Positions 12,181 to 22,589 of a DNA stretch of 64,000 bases are shown piece after piece. Made by a program: the position numbers and the translations under genes. How positions within the stretch are numbered: the stretch's first letter is position 1; every line of letters begins with the position of its first letter. The stretch is from Neoarius graeffei. Its lineage: Eukaryota; Chordata; Actinopteri; Siluriformes; Ariidae. The notes under the pieces were generated by a model that was not told the DNA's origin, ran no database searches, and was given only the letters and a program-made list of their open reading frames with translations. The stretch lies in contig NC_083596.1 in NCBI RefSeq assembly GCF_027579695.1, positions 18,427,255 through 18,491,254 of the forward strand, read 5' to 3'.

Positions 12181-12650
12181 TTTTTTTTTTTTTTTTACAC
12201 TTCTAGCATGTTTGTAACTTTACAAAAGATCAATAATTAAATAAAGCCACATTTTTGCAGCGCTGCAAAAATATCACCACACTAGTTAGATCCCCCCCCC
12301 TCCCAAGTGCACCACCTTTCCTCGGAGTCATTCTCTGTCTGCTCATAACAGCAACTTGATATAATTTCCATGGCTTTCCCCAAAGCGTTTTAGCGTATCG
12401 GGCCCGATACGATACGCTTGCTCTGACTGATGATACGCTTAGTCGCTTTAGATAAAACCCGATACGCTTAGATTTATACCGATACTTTAAAATTTCGTAC
12501 CCACAAGTAACTGGATGCATAGGAAAGCAAATAACAGATCCATTTACATATTGATTGATGTGTTAAACAAGCGGTCTTTTTTTTTTCCAATGTTTGTGTT
12601 GATTGTCAAAGTAATATGTCCACGTGGTATGATGTAAACAAACTAATCTG
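12181..12650. other. Spacer with GATACG-rich repeat
   Basis: Several GATACG/CGTATC motifs (12393-12485) next to GGCTTTCCCCAAAGCG at 12365. The latter resembles the ends of the element at 61974-62563, so this may be one edge of a related transposon. The other edge was not found. Confidence 0.35.
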
Positions 12651-12830
12651 TTGGCTGTCAAGATCATGTGTTCAAACCGTCCAATAAAAATATCGAAAGA
12701 AAACGTCAGACATCCTGGAATTTTCCGATTAATTACAAGCGATCTCACTGGCTGCCGATGTTGTCCCCCACCAGACGGGCAAAGCCGACTGATTTTAAAT
12801 CACAAAAGTTTGACCTGGTCTATTATAATT

Positions 12831-13067
12831 ATGGCTTCCATCAAAGATTGGTTGACTAAATGTCAACAAACCCACACAAGTGACTGCGCACAAAACCAGA
12901 CAACTGTCACGACAACGAAAACATCAAATTTTTATCACAGCGACTGGCTCAAAAAGCACTCACAGGACAATTTGATCCATATCAGCATGGATGACAGCAA
13001 GATGGACTATGAGAGGGTTGCCCAACATTGGGCCAAGCAAAAGCCAAGGAAAATTAATCTGCTTTAA
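12831..13067 (+). CDS. Unrecognised 78-residue ORF
   Basis: Starts MASIKDWLTKCQQTHTSD, continues with FYHSDWLKKHSQDNLIHIS and ends QHWAKQKPRKINLL. I do not recognise the family. It is hydrophilic with no signal peptide or membrane segment. The frame is open upstream to 12651, but the internal ATG at 12831 is in a better initiator context. Its stop codon TAA lies inside the TTAA target site of the palindrome at 13068-13397. Removing that insertion also leaves a stop at the same place. It may be an exon of a transposon or a chance frame. Confidence 0.3.
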   Translation: MASIKDWLTKCQQTHTSDCAQNQTTVTTTKTSNFYHSDWLKKHSQDNLIHISMDDSKMDYERVAQHWAKQKPRKINLL

Positions 13068-13397
13068 AGGAGTAGAAAACTTAATTCATTAGTTTGGGTT
13101 TGCAGAAAGATGACGTACTTATAAAAACACTCTCACGAAGTGAAGTTGTCCAAATGTGTCAAATGCAGCATAATTTCAAATAATAAGCATTTTTGGCAGT
13201 GTGATGTCACTGGGATCCATTTAACAAAAGGTGGCTCGGGATTCTTTTGTTAAAGGCTCACAGTGACCTCACACTGCCAAATACGCTCATCATTATTATT
13301 TGAAATTATGCTACATTTGACACTTAAATTCTCTTCATGAATGTGTCAAGTTCATAATCTTTCTGCAAACTTAAATGTATGAATTAAGTTTTTTCCT
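13068..13397. mobile_element. 330-bp TTAA-flanked palindromic MITE
   Basis: TTAA at 13064-13067 and 13398-13401. The arms match inversely over nearly their whole length: AACTTAATTCAT with ATGAATTAAGTT, and GGCAGTGTGATGTCAC with GTGACCTCACACTGCC. The ends AGGAGTAGAAAAC and TTTTTTCCT are less well matched. Non-coding. Confidence 0.8.
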
Positions 13398-13510
13398 TTA
13401 AATATATACATTTTAATCTTAATCTAGTCCATTTAATAAAAGTGCCAAAACTTAAACTTTATAATATGCAGTTGCCTTACTTTTATTTTCAGTGTATCCT
13501 AGTTATACAC

Positions 13511-15006
13511 AGGCATGAAAACGGGTCAGGGGTGAAAAAGGTGAGAAGGGTGCGCGAGTGGTGATGTGGCCTCTGGTGTCGTTTTATTTTGTTTGGGGGG
13601 TCCTCCCCCAGAATAATTATAGCATCCTTACTAAGTATACTGTATTGACATTTGCACAAGGACATACAGTACAAATACATGTAGTTATAGTGAAATTATG
13701 CCCTGGAAAAAAAAATGTGAATAATAGAACGAAGAAAGTGGAGAACACACAAGGAAGTGTGATCATTTTTTCCTTTTATTTGCCTGGACCACCAGTGTCT
13801 CCATGGCCCGCTTTCGCCGAGTTGCCCCATGTTTCAGCCTTGCCCGCTTCTCTCCTTCAGCAGTCTGTTTCTTGGCCTGCTGAGCACTGCAAGTTGCTTG
13901 AGAGCCATACTTGCTCTGCTGCTGCTTTTCCTCCTTGTTCACCCTCTGCTGGTGTTTGTATGTGGCTGCTGCAGAGTTAATGTTCTTGCACAATGTTCTG
14001 TCCACTTCCCCAAACTTCACATCCTCCATTCTAAAGAGCTGCATAGCTGTCTTCCCCCTGGACGTCACCGTGTACTTGACCGTCTGTATTGCATTAAAGG
14101 TTTCCACATTCATGTTGCCACTCCTTTGATCAATTACATCATTCATCAGACTAAATGAGGACTCGACTCGAGGTCCATGAAAGATGGAGAGGCAACACTT
14201 AACCAGTGCACCCAGGGAGGGGTACTTGTCTGGTTTGTTGAAGACATGACCCCACCACTCCACGATGCTCTCTCCCTCCTTGAAGCTGGGGATGGTCAGG
14301 TCAACACTGAACCGCACAAGTTCCCTCTGGATATCCTGGTCTGCTGGCAAGAGGTGCCCCAGCATACCACTCAGCCTGCCGAGATATGGAAGTACCTGCA
14401 GCTTTCAGTTCTTTTTAAATCAAGGCTGAATACTTTCTTCGTTGCTGCTGTCTTTTATTAAATCAAATTTGAGACTTTTAATTTGATTTCTTTCAGCACG
14501 GACAGCACTACAAAATGGCGTCTCCACTATACAGTGCCCTATATAGTGAGTAGCGAGCAATTTCGGACACAGGGATTGTCAAAAGACGAGCGCGCCCTCT
14601 TTCGAATGCTGACGTAATCAAGCCGGAGGTTTTGTTTGTTTTGATGGCAAATCAGGAAAGTTTGAAAAAAGTAGGAAATTCAGTCCGATGACTCAATCCA
14701 GCTTCCAGCGGTCTGGTCTGCACTCTGACTGATGTGTGCACGCTCTGGCCAGCAGGAGAAGAGGCGCAAAATGATGCTGCTTGCCCTTCGCAGCGAGATG
14801 TACCCGTCGCTATGGCGTCAATATCAAAGCAGGAGGAGGAGGCGCAAACCGGCATGAACTGCGAAGCGACCTCCTTGCCCTTTGGGTCAATATCAAACCC
14901 CCCCCCACCAATTTTTTTTTCTCATCGGATCTACACAATTCACGTAGGTCACCCATTTTTGTTTCAAAACGGCGAATTTCGCCGAAAGGTGAGAGATTTT
15001 CATGCA
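13511..15006 (-). mobile_element. hAT-type element with transposase carboxyl half
   Basis: The termini are CAGGCATGAAAA near 13511 and TTTTCATGCATG near 15006. The 8-9 base flanks are similar (GTTATACAC and TGTATACAT) but not identical. The minus-strand ORF 13763-14365 is hAT-like. Sequence at about 14499-14640 (GGACAGCACTACAAAATGGC onward) also occurs inside the TTAA MITE copies at 39.8 and 53.1 kb, so a second repeat is embedded here. Confidence 0.55.
13763..14365 (-). pseudogene. hAT transposase carboxyl-terminal (dimerisation) fragment
   Basis: A 200-residue open frame. Residues about 34-100 carry the hAT dimerisation pattern: VEWWGHVF, then YPSLGALVKCCLSI, then VESSFSLMNDVIDQR. The tail from about 145 is strongly basic and rich in Gln (NKEEKQQQSKYG, TRRKRAMETLV, NKRKK). 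The catalytic core and amino terminus are absent. The frame is intact over 600 bp, so the copy is either young or exapted. I favour a young transposon because terminal motifs flank it. Confidence 0.6.
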
Positions 15007-15372
15007 TGTATACATATATTACAGTAATTGCATCAGAAACATTCTAAATCATTACAGTTATAGTAATACAACAACTTATTTTAAGCTGGCAGGTCTTAGG
15101 TTCAGATCCTTTTGTGATCAACAGGAGATCATGATTGATTCTCTTCATTGGATTGCACAAGATGGAGCAAACCACTATTCATATTTTCATGCACATTTTT
15201 GTTACAACACTACTTGATCATAGATAATTAAGGGATCCCTGTAGATTTTCAGTCTATCATACACCCAAGTAATCTATAACAAAAAACAGGTTAACTTGCA
15301 TGTTGAACTTTAAGATGAAATTTCAAATGTGTATACATTAATACTATTTAGGTCAGAAATCACTGAAACACT

Positions 15373-16352
15373 CAGTGCGTTTACATGCACATCCAAATCG
15401 AGCTACTGTCGGTAATCGAGCTAAGGGTCCCAGCAGGGGTGCCAGAGAAATCCAATCCTACATGCACACAAGGAAATCGAGCTATTGTGTGAGGTACATT
15501 GTGCACCCAAGCCACAGGTGGCGCTACACACCCCATCGTGTTGGTACACTTCCGGTTGTCGTCATGAAGAACTATTCAAGAGTATAAACAAAGTTATCAG
15601 CAGTGTTGCCAGATACTGCTGACGTTTTCCAGCCCAAAACATGTTCAAATCCGCCAAAATGCACTTAAAACCGCCCAATCTGGCAACACTGGCAGTTCCG
15701 TGTTCACAGGTTCCGTGCTCAAGCTGTTAGGCTTGCTCTAACAGACTGTATGGCTACAAACTGTCCTGCGCAGACCACTGTTTTGTAAGACAACTTATTT
15801 TGCACAATTGTATATTTTTCTAAAGTCCATTTTTTGCTTACAATTTAACTTATGTCTTAATAAACACACAAAGTTCAATTGTTTTGTTTTTATTGACATT
15901 CTTCAGATGTTGGACACACAAATACAATGACTTGTTTATGTACACAATTCACAGCTATGCAACAGCTGTACAGATGTATTTGGTGATACAGTAAGTGAGC
16001 TAAATTTTAACACTGCAAACAATGCCACAAAAAGAAAAGGATTCATGCCGTTGTCATGATTCGTTGTCATGCCGACCGAGGCTGTTGTGTTTCCCGCTTG
16101 TGGTCTCGTTACTCGTCACTTCCGGAAGGGGCAGTGCTGAAGTAAGTAGCTCGACTACGTAGCTCGATAGGGTTTACATGCACCAAGTAGCTCAGCTACA
16201 ATCGCATAATCTAGGTCGTGTAGCTCGATTACGAGAAACCAAGTTCGGTTCGATTTCAGCCTAGCTAAGGTGTATCCATGGCATTTAGAACTTCTATTTC
16301 AGTCGAGCAACGGCAGAAATTCGATTTTCTCTATGTGCATGGAAACGCACTG
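15373..16352 (+). mobile_element. 980-bp MITE with 3-bp TSD (copy A)
   Basis: The ends CAGTGCGTTTACATGCACAT and ATGTGCATGGAAACGCACTG are inverted repeats. Flanks are ACT at 15370-15372 and 16353-16355. Non-coding. Copy B at 26705-29136 has the same ends and the same ACT flanks. Copy A keeps CATAATCTAGGTCGTG at 16205-16220, the uninterrupted site into which a Tc1 inserted in copy B. Confidence 0.85.
15601..15691 (-). mobile_element. 91-bp hairpin MITE inside copy A
   Basis: The ends are CAGTGTTGCCAGAT and ATCTGGCAACACTG. Comparison with the empty copy C shows a 3-base duplication (CAG). The same hairpin sits at a different point in copy B (28831-28923). Confidence 0.85.
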
Positions 16353-17290
16353 ACTGGTAAAATCTATCCTATAATCATGATGTATCAAACCTCTCAGAGA
16401 CCCTGAAAATGCACCTGAGAGCATCTATTTAAAAAAAAAAAAAAAAAAAAAAAAAACTTTCCATGGGCGCATGCCCCCGGACCCCCCCCCCCAGTTTCGC
16501 TTTGTGCCTTTGGTGCTCGTTTTCACACCATTGGTGCTCAATTGTCTGTATTATCACGCCAGAATTTAGGGCTTTAATTTTTTCTGGGGAAAACACTGAA
16601 TTTCTGATAAATACTGCCAGTGTAAGAGAGTTTATGGACCAGTAGTTTTCAAAAAGTATCCTTCTTATGAACTGTGCTGCCATGAAGCTGTGATATTTTT
16701 AGACTGGGTTGTCATAACATGAAACTGTACTCCAACGTAGAACCATTTTGGGAACTATTAACTCTCCCAAGATCTACTACATAACCTTTAAAACATTCTT
16801 GCGAGTATGTTAGTGCTGAAAAAGGCTTTATGGTTTATTTATATACACAGTACTGTACAAAAGTCATGCACCCTGTGGTTTGTTTGGGTTTTTTTTTTTT
16901 AGTATAAACTGTTAGTGATTTTTATTTTATTATTTCTACATAAAGGAAGTGTGACAGTCAAGGTCTCGGGAAGAATCATGATCAGTTCTGCAAGATGCTC
17001 AGCAAAAATTACAGCTTATTTCCTTAGAAAAACGCACACATTGCAGCGGCGACTATTTAAAAAAAAAAAAAAAAAAAAACGCATTAAATACTGACTCATT
17101 TATTGGCGTTTACTGCTCTTTACAGTATTTTTACCTCACCAACTTTGTTGGAGGAGGTTGTTTTCGTCTCGGTTTGTTCCCAATGTAACTGAAAAAGTAG
17201 TGGATGATTTTTGATTAAATTTTGAGAAGAGGTGGGGCATGGATCAAGCAACAATTTATTAGATTTTGATGCAAATCCGGATACGTACAG
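16353..17290. other. Spacer with poly-A runs and a Tc1-like terminus
   Basis: A runs at about 16432-16456 and 17059-17079. CAGTACTGTACAAAAGTCATG at about 16849 resembles a Tc1/mariner terminal repeat, without a partner. No gene seen. Confidence 0.45.
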
Positions 17291-17475
17291 CTTTAGGCGA
17301 CATTACAGGCATTTAGTAGACGCTCTTCTCTAGAGCGACATAAAACATACCTAGAACAGCCTGGGGAGCAGTTGGGGGTTAGGCGTCTTGCTCATTCCTG
17401 CTGGTCCAGGGAATCAAACTGGTGACCTTTGGATCCCAAAGCTGCCTCTCTAACCATTAGGCCATGGCTTCCCCA
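17291..17475 (-). mobile_element. V-SINE copy
   Basis: On the minus strand it begins GGGGAAGCCATGGCCTAATG (Pol III A-box region), has GGTTTGATTCCCTGG (B box), and passes into the conserved body ending near AGCGTCTACTAAATGCC. The centre is slightly deleted. Other copies: 31893-32048, 35225-35415 and 55676-55826. Confidence 0.8.
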
Positions 17476-17487
17476 TGTTTAGTATTA

Positions 17488-17747
17488 TACACTGCCAGAA
17501 ACAGGGGTACAGTAGGAGTCCATTTCTGTCCCCCATGGTATAATCTATACTAATGTACTCCCATGGGCTCATTATTGAACCTCAAGGTTCAACACTACTT
17601 GTACCTTTTTAGGGCTGAAAAGATACATATTTGCTCACAAAACACTATATAAAAAGGGTACAAATAAGTACCTTCAAGGGTACTGCCCCAGTGACAAGCC
17701 ATTGTACCCTAAAGGTATAACGTACTTTTGCTTTCTATGAGTGTAGT
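17488..17747. mobile_element. Short MITE (GTACAG/GTACCTT family)
   Basis: Starts ACACTGCCAGAAACAGGGGT, ends TTTCTATGAGTGTAG, and contains GTACCCTTGAAGG-type motifs. The same family, split by later insertions, lies at 47826-50615. Confidence 0.6.
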
Positions 17748-17759
17748 AAAGCGGCAGTT

Positions 17760-19015
17760 ACAATTATCGACACCTTAACCATCTTTCAGTCACTGCAAAA
17801 GTAGAAAAGACTTTCAATATATAAATTGTGCATGAATAATTATTCAAACTTCCACTTTGGAATTGTTCCATTCTCTACCCACTTCCTAAATCTTTTCGTA
17901 GATCGCATTTTGTTAATCATTCGTTGCTGTTTGTATTAATTTCTAGTTTTGTAGTTTACCAATAAACGTCAGACAATTGACATTATAACCGCATGAAAAT
18001 CCAGGTCAACAGTCGCATGTCATTCCGCGAACCAAAATATAAAATGGTCTCCTGATATTGTAATACGTGGTAGATATTTACAACAAACTGCAAAAGATAT
18101 TTTCTGAATGGAACAGAAAAATCTGAATATTTCAAGCATGTAACTTTTTATATATAACTAAACCCTGTGCGTACATGCGTATTGTAATACTTCGCGATAC
18201 AAATGCATCAGCACAGTCCTTAAATAGGCTTAATACATAGAGCCAAATTACTCAATTCTGATTGGTCAATCAAGGAGGGCTTTTTTTTCCTAAACACGGG
18301 GTCATATTTCTGAAATGCTATTGGCTAGTTCGTTGCTTGGTTACGGTTACAAAAATTAGCAAATTCTCCTTTTAGATCAATCACAGAGTTTTCTTGCATT
18401 TAGCAATCAGCTTTTGTAAAGTTCCAATAAAATTTTGTAAACCACTTCCAAATCCTCGTGTCGTATCGCTGTGTCATGATGAAAGACGCTTTAGAAACTG
18501 ATTCAAACGTGCAAGATAGTCTTGCACCCTGATTGCTTCAGAAAACGTGAAATGACAAATATTGCGAACTTGAATGTCTTCCGAAGTATGAATTTGGCCC
18601 TATACATTAAACAAGCAATTGTATGGTTCAGGGCAGGCGGCTTCATCCCCGCAGACGGCGGCCTCTCAGAGACGGCGATCCACCACCAAGGCTGTCGTTG
18701 GTGAAGCCGAGGAAAGGAGAGAGAGCCGGTGGGGGGAGAGGAGGCTCCGACGACAGCGGAGAGTGCAGACAGCGTCAACAGACACCCGACCAAGCAACTT
18801 CCCCTGCAGCAGACCGTGCAGCTCACGCATCGGCCTATAGTCATACTAGGCACTGCAACTCGACAACTGATGGATGACCCCTGGCGCAGATCACCATGAT
18901 CTTTTGAGATCGAAGGAGCCAAACAACATTATTATAATAAGTTCAATTTATATAGCGCCTCTCTCAAAACCCAAGGTCGCTTTACAATAATAGACAAAAA
19001 AAAAAAAAAAAATCC
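17760..19015. other. Unassigned region
   Basis: AT-rich to about 18500, then GC-richer to 18920. TTATATAGCGCCTCTCTCAA at about 18948 resembles a widespread fish repeat tail, followed by an A run. ORFs at 18503-18922 show no recognised motif. Confidence 0.4.
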
Positions 19016-19023
19016 ACCAAATA

Positions 19024-19501
19024 TACCCCTTTTCCACCAAATCAGTTCCAGGGCTGGTTCGGGGCCAGTGCTGGTGCTGGTTCACAACTCGTTCAACTTG
19101 CGAGCCAGCTGAGAACCAGTTTGCTTTTCCATAGCTCAGGGTGCTAAGGGGAGCCACGTCATTACGTCGCTGCATTTGTATAAACCTTGGCGTGAACATC
19201 ATAACAACAACATGGAGAAGAAGCAGCAGCAACAAAAATAATAAATGACTTCGCATTTGTACAGCTGCTGCTTCTCGCCGCTTAAAAATGGCGACCTTGC
19301 TATTGTTGTTGGTCTTAACAACTCCGCCCCCCACTGATGTAAGCGGTTCTTTCCTCTGGCCCAGCAGAGAGTTGGTGCTAGCCTGGAACCGGTTTTTCTG
19401 GCCCCACAGCCAGTTCTTTGTCAGTGGAAACAGAAAACCTGGTTCCAAACTAAGCACTGGCCCCGAACCAGCCCTGGAACTGCTTTGGTGGGAAAGGGGC
19501 A
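19024..19501. mobile_element. MITE with TACCCCTTTTCCACC ends, 3-bp TSD
   Basis: The inverted ends extend over about 48 bases (TACCCCTTTTCCACCAAATC and the matching TTTGGTGGGAAAGGGGCA). Flanks ATA at 19021-19023 and 19502-19504. A second copy is at 29250-29785. The ORFs over it are shared by both copies and are not genes. Confidence 0.85.
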
Positions 19502-19504
19502 ATA

Positions 19505-19812
19505 GAGGTCAGGATGTCATTCCAGTGGTGTAGCAGCCACAGGCCCACCAAAAGGCGCACGAAAACAAGTCCCACATCTCCAGCACAGCTGCTGTGACGC
19601 TGCCAGCAACATCGCTCGAACACCACACCATGGATCCACAAAGCGAGCACAGAAGCACCGCCACGCAGAGTGCTGGTATGTCACAAACTGCCTGCACAGT
19701 CGCCGTGATGCCACCGAGCAACATCGCTCGGTGGCATCACCCACAGCAAACCAAGGCCTGGAGGGAACCGACGCTCAAAACTGGGTCCGGAGCTACACCA
19801 CAACCGGCAGAC
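19505..19812. other. Spacer containing a perfect hairpin
   Basis: Bases 19705-19719 (GTGATGCCACCGAGC) pair exactly with 19726-19740 around a 6-base loop. The rest is CA-rich with related GCAACATCGCTCG copies at 19609 and 19720, suggesting a decayed tandem repeat. No gene recognised. Confidence 0.6.
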
Positions 19813-19815
19813 TAA

Positions 19816-20900
19816 GGGTGTATTCAGACCAGGATAATTCGATAGTTCACTTGCTTTGGTCCGAACCAAATGTTTTTTTTATTTTTTCATTTTGGTGCGG
19901 TTCGCGTTCACACTGTACATTTTAGTAAGCGGACCAAAATCTGTCAACAAAGCCATGCGCCCTGAGGTCGTTCGGCTATTGGTCAGAGACGACACGCGCA
20001 CAAAGCGTTAAGTTCAAAAGTAGTCATGGAGGCTTTCCGTGCTGTTATTCTTTTTAACATGTCATCAAAGCTATATGTTTTTTCCAGTTTTTACTGTTTT
20101 CACAATTGTGCGATTACTATGCTGTTGTACAAGTAATTTATCAACGACGACTTCAAAGGGCAAGGTGGCTACGGAGGATAGCGCTGATGAGCGCACATCA
20201 TGTTGTGACAGTTCTGGCTCTTCACGCAAGATGGAGAAGGTATGTGTCGGGATATTCGCCTTATCCATCGTAATAGATGAATTTCTTTTTTGCGTCGCTA
20301 GTACCGCCACTTTTTGAAAGAATGTCCCCGATTTTAATGTAGGTCTGACGGAGTTTCTTCACTTTTAGCCGACATTGTTCTGAGGAGCGCGTGAACCCCT
20401 TCTCCTTCATTTTCTCACTGAATACAGCAAACACGTCGGCATTTTTGTGTGTTCTCTCCAAAAGCTCAGATATGTGGACATCTGCCCATATATCCACAAG
20501 GGTACGCGTTTCTTCCTCGGCCCACGTTTGCCCCCTACTCATTTTTTGTACTCTGTAGTCTAGCCTACCACTGGTCTGAATGACTGAACGACTGTTGTAA
20601 GGTTCCCTTGACAACCGAAACAGTGTTTGCGCTTTGCGGTGGAGTGTCAAGACTCTGTTTCCCATAATGCTCGACAAACGACGGAAGCTCCCGAGGTACA
20701 AAAACAGCAAAACTGTCGGATTAGGTCCGGTCTGCTTTCACACCTCCAAAAGATCCGCACCAGAGTTCCTTTAGTCCGGACCGAGTCCGACCTTGCAGCT
20801 CGGTCTCAGTCTGCTTGTTTGGTCCGGACCAGAGTTCGGTGGTTTGTATTCAGACCAACCCAAAAGGTCCGGACCAAACAACGTAGGTGTGAATACGCCC
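19816..20900 (-). mobile_element. PIF/Harbinger-like element with Myb ORF
   Basis: The ends GGGTGTATTCAGACC and GGTGTGAATACGCCC are inverted repeats. The flanks TAA (19813-19815 and 20901-20903) are the 3-bp TWA duplication typical of PIF/Harbinger. A Myb/SANT ORF, the usual second gene of this superfamily, lies on the minus strand. The transposase gene is missing. Confidence 0.85.
20261..20542 (-). CDS. Myb/SANT-like DNA-binding ORF of a Harbinger element
   Basis: A 93-residue frame beginning MSRGQTWAEEETRTLVDIW, a trihelix/SANT-type helix with conserved W residues. It continues with EKGFTRSSEQCRLKVKKLRQ, the recognition-helix region of Myb-like proteins encoded by Harbinger transposons. 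Such proteins carry the transposase to the nucleus and bind the element ends. The frame is undamaged but short, ending FIYYDG, where either a true stop or an unseen splice site could lie. I chose the ATG at 20542 because the domain starts there, although the frame is open further upstream. It lies within TAA-flanked ends, so it is a transposon gene, not a host gene. Confidence 0.6.
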   Translation of the reverse strand: MSRGQTWAEEETRTLVDIWADVHISELLERTHKNADVFAVFSEKMKEKGFTRSSEQCRLKVKKLRQTYIKIGDILSKSGGTSDAKKKFIYYDG

Positions 20901-20994
20901 TAAAACACCTCAGACAAACGTCAAACTTAAAAAAAAAAAACCCAGTGAGAAGCAGCAGCCAGAATGCGCACGACGTACTCTCAACCGGAAACGG

Positions 20995-21293
20995 AATTAA
21001 TGAAATTAATCTAAATTGGAATGATGTTGCCGCTGTGTAAACAGTTTTCAAAATGGCGGCGCTGACACTTCACGTTTGAAGTCTCGCCCAAGTCTCGCAA
21101 AGATCTCGCGGATACGCGCCGCCTACCGTGGACCAAATGAAATACATTCAGCATGGCTAAAAACCGAAAAGGCTGATCAGTGTAATACAATATTCCAATC
21201 CGAGTCACGATATAAATAAATGTTACTAAAACCGAAAAACACGTTAATTAAAAAAATAAAGCAAGTTTAAAAATGACTTCAGTTCCCATTTAA
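20995..21293 (-). mobile_element. Fragment of the CTTCAGTTCCCCTTTAA MITE family
   Basis: Ends AAATGACTTCAGTTCCCATTTAA and contains CATGGCTAAAAACCGAAAAG and CAAAATGGCGGCGCTGACAC, shared with the copies at 39798-41109, 47926-50454 and 53144-55113. One end only. It lies just downstream of the SLC25A25 exon donor. Confidence 0.75.
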
Positions 21294-21355
21294 AAAGGTC
21301 CTATCTAGAAAACAGGAGGAAAAGGAGAAGGAGAAAACCTGTTCATCAGACTGAC

Positions 21356-21658
21356 CTTAAGCTCATGCTCGGTGCGATGGAGCCCGAGTTTCTTCAAGCC
21401 GATGGTCAGGTCGTTCACACAGATCCCTCCGTCCCTGTTCACGTCCAGGATCTGGAACAGGACCTTGAGGCGATGCTCCTGCTCGGGGCCGCCACACACC
21501 ACGCAGACATGCAGTTCGTCTTTCGCCGCTGGGATCACAGCACTAACCCCGACATCAACCCCGCCGCCTGGGTCCGAGAGCCGATACTCGTCCGAGCGGC
21601 ACTGACACAACACATCCCCCAGGATGGGCGAGGCGAACGAGCCCTGCTGGTGCATCAT
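21356..21658 (-). CDS. slc25a25: SLC25A25 (SCaMC-2) first coding exon, partial
   Basis: SLC25A25 is a mitochondrial inner-membrane carrier that exchanges ATP-Mg for phosphate and is switched on by Ca2+ through amino-terminal EF-hands. This exon encodes about 101 residues. Near the middle is the Cys-rich VCVVCGG segment. Then comes EHRLKVLFQILDVNRDGGI with an EF-hand loop (DVNRDGGICVND: Asp1, Asn3, Asp5, Gly6, Asp12), followed by LTIGLKKLGLHRTEHELK. The human long isoform has the same order (VCGGPDHRL, LDVNRDGGLCVNDL, LGLHRTEGEL). The exon ends AAG|GTCAGT, a canonical donor. The first in-frame ATGs are at 21658 and 21655. The frame further upstream is open only from a GTG after a stop. Later EF-hands and the six-helix carrier domain are not in the window to the left. 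A paralog (SLC25A24/23) is less likely because of the VCGG...DVNRDGG block. Confidence 0.9.
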
Positions 21659-22330
21659 GCGAAATAAAGCGCGGGAGGACCGGAGCACAAGAAGTTAACT
21701 TTTTTTTTTTACGAGTTTATATTTTTGTACGAGTTTTACAGTTTAGTTTGTAGAATAAAGTCTCACAGAACCCCCAGAAAAAAAAAAAAAAGTTAATTAA
21801 ACTTTTACCACAGTCCTGAAGCTCGTGCTAGCTAACCGGCTAGCTTTACTGTTCAACTCTGCACTACTCGGATGAAAAACATTAAACATTCACAAATTTG
21901 TGTGATAAAGTCAAACCGTGTTCTTGGTTGTACCTAAACCGCATTACTCACATCCGAGTTTTCAGAAGAAACCGAAAGAGTTGGTTTGAAAAGCGATATT
22001 TAGTGCTCCGTGAGAAACAGACGAACCGCTCGTCTGACTGATGAGGTGGACGCTAGCCGAGGCTAGCCGTTCAAACGCCGTTTTCACAACGATAAACACA
22101 AAATATCGATCCCAACAACATCGCACCTATTTGCTATATCTATCCAGTCATAAACTCGGAAATAAATACCCGTTTTTGGATAACCGACACCGGATAATCC
22201 GGTTTGAATTACCGGTCCGCTGACAGCTGATACACAAATGGAGTAGGCGGGGCTTGGAGTTCGAGGAAATGAATGACTTGTTAGGAAAGGGGGCGGGTCG
22301 TTTATAACAAGCGTGATGGATGGGCATGCA
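21659..22330 (-). promoter_or_regulatory. Probable SLC25A25 5' UTR and promoter region
   Basis: Unique-looking sequence upstream of the exon, with T and A runs at about 21700 and 21780 and scattered CpGs. It contains no repeat I recognise up to about 22330, where a CCT/CAC-rich stretch (22358-22425) begins. Promoter status is inferred from position only; no TATA box is convincing. Confidence 0.35.
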
Positions 22331-22589
22331 AGCCAATCACATTCAAGAAACGAAACCACCACCCCCCACCATCATCAGCATCATCATCCCCTCCTCCTTC
22401 TCCTCCTCCTTTATCCCCGCCCACCATTAGTCATGCTGGCAGCTTCCGTTTCACAAGAATGTGCACGTGAGAGAGGAGCATTACATCACTCAGGTTGCAA
22501 CTAGTCACTATCATTAAACCTGGCCTGATGGAGAAGATAGCCAGGGGGATATCACAGATTCTAAATCAATAAATACTAATAATAATAAT

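Noticed and set aside
1-21300. Further SLC25A25 exons to the left
   Set aside because: I looked for EF-hand and carrier-signature coding sequence on the minus strand and saw none. A translated alignment could still find a short exon.
21305-21688. Longer SLC25A25 ORF starting at 21688 and ending past the exon
   Set aside because: The first codon is GTG directly after a stop, and the last residues lie beyond the GTCAGT splice donor. The ATG at 21658 and the donor at 21355 are used instead.
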